Positions 7,066 to 10,213 of a stretch of DNA of 10,213 nucleotides are shown here, piece by piece. Positions within the stretch are counted from its first letter, which is position 1. Every line of letters begins with the position of its first letter. The DNA is from Candidatus Bathyarchaeota archaeon (lineage in GTDB: Archaea; Thermoproteota; Bathyarchaeia; TCS64): positions 1 to 10,213 of the forward strand of contig JAFGTA010000183.1 in assembly GCA_016934355.1 (NCBI GenBank), in the 5' to 3' direction. The notes under the pieces are model-generated. The model saw only the letters and a program-made list of their open reading frames with translations, was not told where the DNA came from and searched no databases. The position numbers and the translations under genes are program-made.

Positions 7066-9160
7066 TGTTCATCAGCTCTATGATTAACTCTACTGTTGCG
7101 TTGGTACGCTTAAAGTCCTCCACCGACTGCTCGATGTTGCTATACATGGCTATCTCGTAGCTTGTGATGAGGTCTTCCAGTGCGGCGTGGGCGTTGGAGG
7201 GCAGCCTGTCTATCAGGGTGTACTCGAACTCCCTGGGAGTCATGGTGTCGTCGATGTCCCCGTATATACGCTGCATGGAGACGTAGAACCTGTTGAACAG
7301 CTTCACGACGCCCTCCTCGTAGCTGCTGTACTCGAGGGGGACGCCGTCCTCGTAGCCTATCCTCTCCTTGCCGGGGGGGAGGCTGACGCGGGGCTCCTCG
7401 AACTCCTCCTCCTTCATGCGGCGGTTTCTCCGCGCCGCGTAGACGCCGACCCCCATGGCGCCGCTCACGGCGATTATAATGTTCTGGGGGAACCCGAGCA
7501 GCAGCGCGAGGATGTTGGTGGGCGACGGCGGCGGCAGCATGACGCTTACGCCGAACGACGTATAGGAGCCCACGTAGTAGTCCTCGTTCTCCTTCATCAT
7601 CCTGATGATGGATTCGCCGTCCTCCGGGAAGAGCGCTAGGAAGCTCACCCTTCCCTCGCCGTCGCTGACGAGGTTCATGGTCTTGTTGAGGAACCAAACC
7701 CGTACCTCGGCGCCCGGGAGCGGGGTGCCGTCTGACGCGTCGACGACGTAGCCACTGTACGTGATGTTCTTGCCGGAGTAGACCTGTTTAGGGCCTGAGA
7801 GCGTGATCTCGGTCTCGGCCTTCACACGGATCGGGGGGTCGCTGTAGGACTGGAGGTACCAGCGGTTCTCCAGGGTGTGGGCTATGAGGTTATAGTCCCC
7901 TACCTCCAGCTCGGTGGAGGCGTCGCAGGTCACGTTGAATATGCCTGCCTCGACGAACCCCACGCCTACTATGAGCCCCGTCTCGTTGGTGTCCTCCTTG
8001 TTCACCTTGAGTATGATCTCGATCTGGGGGCCGTCCACCGCGGAGCCGTTAGCAGTCTCCACCGTGCCCCACACGTTGAAAGTCTTCCCCCTGAGGGCCA
8101 CCGGGTCGTTACCCGTGATGTTCGTGAACGTCGCCTCACGGGTTATGTTGACCTTGCCCTCGTCGTAGTGTTTGGGCGCGGCGTCGAATATCGTCCAGCC
8201 GACTCCGCCTAGGTTCGCCTCGGCGTAGAGGTAAGCCTGCTGTGGGAGCACGTATTGGTGCTCGGCCCACGGGTCGACTGTGAACCCTATGACTGCTCGG
8301 GCGGGGAGGCCTATGCTTCTGGCCAGGAGTATCATGGCCGAGTTGAAGTGGGCGCCGTTGCCTTTGCGGTCGTTGAACAGGAACCATGTGACGGGGTCGA
8401 TGCTCGCCGGGGCGGCTGTGTACTCGTCGCTGAACTCATAGTTCTCCTTGAGGTAGGCCTCGATGGCCCTGTACTTCTCGTAGGCCGTGTCCTTCCCCTG
8501 GGTTATCTGGGTGGCGAGCTGCCTCAACTGGGGCTCGATCCTGTCAGGTACATCGAGGGTGGCGTCGGTGGCGACAGGCTGAGCGGCCCTCAGTGTAGTG
8601 TCGGGGAACAGGTGCAGCACGTGGCCGACCCAGTAGGGCTCTGTGAACCGGTCGGTGGTCTCGAAGCTCTGAGCCTCCGGGTAGTAGCTGAGGGTGCCGT
8701 TGAACTCTATCACAGTCTGGGTGTTGGGCGCCACCGTGACGAAGCCGGTGAGTGATGTGAGGGGGTCGACGTAGAACTGGTTAAACTGGGACGAGGAGGC
8801 GCCGACGGTGGTGTCCGGGATTATGTTCTCCTCGTAAGGCTCAGAGGCGAAGCCCTTCACCGGGTACCATGTGCCCCGGGTGTAGTTTTCGGCGGGCATC
8901 CTTCTCAGGTACCTCGTCTTGGGCTGGAGCCTCAGCTCCATTATGGGGCCGAGCTCCCTGGGCTCGACTCCTCCTACCTCTACCTCGTCTGAGGTCTTGC
9001 CTAGCTGGCCGGGGTTAAGCATGGGTGGGCCCGTGACGGGTTTGTCTTCGTCGAGGTCTAGGCGGGTTATGTCTCCTAGTATGTTTATGGCTGTGCTTAG
9101 CATGCCCACGCTGAGGGTTAGCACTATTAGTAGGAGTGCGAGCCGCGCATAGCTCTTCAA
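7055..9160 (-). CDS. Transglutaminase-like (TgpA-type) membrane protein with DUF4129-like tail; catalytic Cys and His replaced
   Basis: A 701-residue protein, first gene of the operon. An N-terminal membrane segment or signal anchor (about 5-28) leads to a large outside region: a transglutaminase-core domain (about 210-330), two beta-sandwich, probably Ig-like, domains (about 345-450 and 450-542), then a membrane helix near 548-576. The cytosolic tail (578-701) resembles DUF4129 (T-P-R-E-F-E-Y-T-L at 641-649; Y-E-I-A-M-Y-S at 668-674). In the core, K-G-N-G-A-H-F (266-272) aligns with the usual G-x-C-x-x-F/Y, so Cys is Gly269. A-Y-L-Y-A-E (309-314) aligns with A-H-A-W-V-E, so His is Tyr310. 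Asp326 (F-D-A-A-P) remains. It is therefore probably not an active transglutaminase or protease. Nine N-x-S/T sequons lie in the outside part. The TTG start is chosen because the next Met (residue 20) would cut the membrane segment, and the TATA-like box fits TTG. Confidence 0.87.
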   Translation of the reverse strand: MKSYARLALLLIVLTLSVGMLSTAINILGDITRLDLDEDKPVTGPPMLNPGQLGKTSDEVEVGGVEPRELGPIMELRLQPKTRYLRRMPAENYTRGTWYPVKGFASEPYEENIIPDTTVGASSSQFNQFYVDPLTSLTGFVTVAPNTQTVIEFNGTLSYYPEAQSFETTDRFTEPYWVGHVLHLFPDTTLRAAQPVATDATLDVPDRIEPQLRQLATQITQGKDTAYEKYRAIEAYLKENYEFSDEYTAAPASIDPVTWFLFNDRKGNGAHFNSAMILLARSIGLPARAVIGFTVDPWAEHQYVLPQQAYLYAEANLGGVGWTIFDAAPKHYDEGKVNITREATFTNITGNDPVALRGKTFNVWGTVETANGSAVDGPQIEIILKVNKEDTNETGLIVGVGFVEAGIFNVTCDASTELEVGDYNLIAHTLENRWYLQSYSDPPIRVKAETEITLSGPKQVYSGKNITYSGYVVDASDGTPLPGAEVRVWFLNKTMNLVSDGEGRVSFLALFPEDGESIIRMMKENEDYYVGSYTSFGVSVMLPPPSPTNILALLLGFPQNIIIAVSGAMGVGVYAARRNRRMKEEEFEEPRVSLPPGKERIGYEDGVPLEYSSYEEGVVKLFNRFYVSMQRIYGDIDDTMTPREFEYTLIDRLPSNAHAALEDLITSYEIAMYSNIEQSVEDFKRTNATVELIIELMNNGK

Positions 9161-9186
9161 TCTGTGCGAATAGTCTGTTCGTGGGG

Positions 9187-9199
9187 TTTTATTCTTTTA
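9187..9199 (-). promoter_or_regulatory. TATA box of the five-gene operon
   Basis: On the minus strand this reads TAAAAGAATAAAA, centred about 33 bases before the TTG start at 9160. With the usual 26-base spacing, transcription would begin about 5-7 bases before the TTG. No other convincing promoter is visible between the operon genes, whose junctions are overlaps or gaps of one or two bases, so this box probably drives all five. Confidence 0.55.
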
Positions 9200-9312
9200 C
9201 TAGCCGGGGGACCTGTTTTTCGCCTCTGTTTGGGGGTTGTCATGTTTTTTTGTTACATTCCATGTTATTTGCCTCGAAACTCTGCTTGTTTTTGTGGCGT
9301 AAATGTTATCAT

Positions 9313-9323
9313 ACTTGTCAAGT
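9313..9323. repeat. Short palindrome, candidate operator
   Basis: ACTTG-T-CAAGT is a perfect 5-base inverted repeat around one central base, about 72-82 bases before the arginine deiminase-like start codon. Its size and its location upstream of a TATA-like box suit an activator or repressor site, but a short palindrome in AT-rich DNA can occur by chance. Confidence 0.25.
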
Positions 9324-9356
9324 TATTATCAGCCTTTGAGAGCATCGCATCGACGC

Positions 9357-9370
9357 GGGTAAATCCTTTA
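9357..9370 (+). promoter_or_regulatory. Candidate TATA box for the arginine deiminase-like gene
   Basis: GGGTAAATCCTTTA is the only AT-rich block in the GC-rich stretch right before the gene. Its core at 9361-9370 is centred about 29 bases before the ATG, the same spacing as the dehydrogenase promoter, implying a leaderless transcript. The sequence is a poor TATA match. A weak GGTGGT just before the ATG could serve as a ribosome binding site if a longer transcript exists. Confidence 0.4.
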
Positions 9371-9394
9371 GCCTCCGCGGCACACGGTGGTACC

Positions 9395-10213
9395 ATGTGG
9401 ACCGTCAAGTCGGAGTCCGGTAGGCTCAACGCGGTGCTCGTCCAGGACTCCGCGGAGCAGCTCTGGACGCGGAGGATGCCTTTCGCGGGGATGGAGTCGA
9501 GTCTCAGCTACGTTGAGCGTGACCCCCACGCGCAGATGGAGCCGGGGCACGGTGAGTGGCTGGAGCTGCCGAGGATTCTGGGGGACGAGGGCGTACGGGT
9601 GTTCGAGGTGAAGTCGATGCTCACGAAGATTCTGGAGGACGCCTCGCCCGCCGAGCGTGCCGAGATCGTGGAGGAGGTGTGGGAGGGGATGCCTGTGAAG
9701 CCTGGGGCGGAGGAGCTGACCGTGGATCACCTGTTCTGGGGGTACCCGTCCGAGCCTCTCTACGACCGGGTGGGGGACAGGGTGGTGCTGCCTGACTTCA
9801 GACGCGTCGCCTGGACGTATACGCGTGACACGAGCTTCACGACGCAGGTGGGGACTGTGGTGTGTAACATGAGGCGTTACAGCCGCAGGTACGAGCCCAG
9901 GGTGGTGAAGCTGTGCTACGAGTACGACAAGGTGCTCAGCGAGAACGTTGAGGTGGTGTACGACGCCAACGACGCCGTCGGGGTGTACAGCGAGCCGCCT
10001 TGCGTTGAGGGCGGCGATACGCAGATCATCGACGAGGAGACGATAGCCATCGGTGTGGGGCAGAGGTCGACGGTGACGGGGGCACTGGAGGCTGCTAGGC
10101 GGCTGTTCGAGGCGGACAGGGACGGTGAGCTCAAATATGTCCTCGCGGTCACCCTCGCGGACAGGCCTGCGGTGGACTACATGCACCTCGACGTGACGAT
10201 CAACTACCCGGAC
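9395..10213 (+). CDS. arcA: Arginine deiminase-family protein, C-terminus cut by window edge
   Basis: The first 273 residues of a guanidino-group-modifying enzyme, best matching arginine deiminase, which hydrolyses arginine to citrulline and ammonia in the cytoplasm. It begins with the typical S-E-S-G-R-L-N-A-V-L-V (6-16). Active-site positions known from bacterial arginine deiminase can be matched: the F-T-R-D motif appears as Y-T-R-D with Asp145; E-G-G-D gives Glu205 and Asp208; G-V-G-Q-R-S-T gives Arg224; M-H-L-D gives His264 and Asp266. The nucleophilic Cys should lie about 130 residues further on, outside the window, so activity cannot be confirmed. The substrate-contacting Phe of F-T-R-D is Tyr142 here. 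No carbamate kinase or ornithine carbamoyltransferase gene is in view, so a complete deiminase pathway is not shown. A related amidinotransferase-fold hydrolase is the main alternative. Confidence 0.87.
   Translation, partial: MWTVKSESGRLNAVLVQDSAEQLWTRRMPFAGMESSLSYVERDPHAQMEPGHGEWLELPRILGDEGVRVFEVKSMLTKILEDASPAERAEIVEEVWEGMPVKPGAEELTVDHLFWGYPSEPLYDRVGDRVVLPDFRRVAWTYTRDTSFTTQVGTVVCNMRRYSRRYEPRVVKLCYEYDKVLSENVEVVYDANDAVGVYSEPPCVEGGDTQIIDEETIAIGVGQRSTVTGALEAARRLFEADRDGELKYVLAVTLADRPAVDYMHLDVTINYPD

Larger units (their letters stand above)
9161..9394. other. AT-rich divergent intergenic region
   Basis: These 234 bases separate the operon from the arginine deiminase-like gene and are clearly more AT-rich than the coding DNA, with a run of seven T at 9245-9251. 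They hold both divergent promoters. I find no RNA gene, and the short open frames across it look non-coding. Confidence 0.8.

Noticed and set aside
9245..9251. Run of seven T as a possible transcription terminator
   Set aside because: No gene ends upstream of it on the plus strand; both flanking genes start from this region, so it has nothing to terminate.
9136..9339. 67-residue plus-strand frame across the divergent intergenic region
   Set aside because: It would cross the operon promoter and the start of the transglutaminase-like gene; its Phe/Ser/Leu/Cys-rich sequence reflects T-rich non-coding DNA.
9368..10186. 272-residue minus-strand open frame at the right end
   Set aside because: It is antisense to the arginine deiminase-like gene, which has clear family motifs; its His/Pro/Arg-rich sequence is typical of a shadow frame.

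Overview
The window looks like high-GC archaeal chromosome. Arginine is often encoded by AGG. AT-rich TATA-like boxes sit about 28-36 bases before gene starts, so transcripts would have no leader or a very short one. Genes inside the operon are tightly coupled, and one is preceded by a GGAGG ribosome binding site. The gene content also fits: an S9 oligopeptidase, an archaeal-style MoxR/DUF58/transglutaminase-like operon and an arginine deiminase-type enzyme. A member of the TACK group (Thermoproteota and relatives) is a reasonable guess, but nothing here fixes the phylum. I see no tRNA, rRNA, CRISPR array, insertion sequence or phage gene.

Layout. Bases 1-1556 (minus) hold the N-terminal 518 residues of an S9-family prolyl-oligopeptidase/acylaminoacyl peptidase, cut by the window edge just after the catalytic serine. 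A 111-base divergent promoter region follows. Bases 1668-2696 (plus) encode a complete D-isomer-specific 2-hydroxyacid dehydrogenase. Its stop codon overlaps, on the palindrome CTAG, the stop codon of a five-gene minus-strand operon covering 9160 down to 2693. In transcription order the operon encodes: a transglutaminase-like membrane protein with a DUF4129-like cytosolic tail (7055-9160); an eight-span membrane protein (5827-7065); a MoxR AAA+ ATPase (4839-5825); a DUF58 protein (3394-4842); and a six-span membrane protein (2693-3391). An AT-rich divergent intergenic region (9161-9394) separates the operon from a plus-strand arginine deiminase-like gene that runs off the right edge (9395-10213).

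How the genes may work together. MoxR ATPases are usually paired with DUF58/von Willebrand A partners and TgpA-like membrane transglutaminases, and are thought to remodel or load substrates at the membrane. Here the ATPase keeps its key motifs. The transglutaminase-like domain, however, has glycine and tyrosine where the catalytic cysteine and histidine belong, and the DUF58 protein lacks both serines of the metal-binding DxSxS motif. I infer that the operon encodes a membrane complex in which a working ATPase acts on non-enzymatic, possibly sensory or scaffolding, partners, together with two multi-span proteins I cannot assign to a family. This is the most interesting part of the window. The flanking metabolic genes (peptidase, hydroxyacid dehydrogenase, arginine deiminase) have their own promoters and need not be functionally linked to it.
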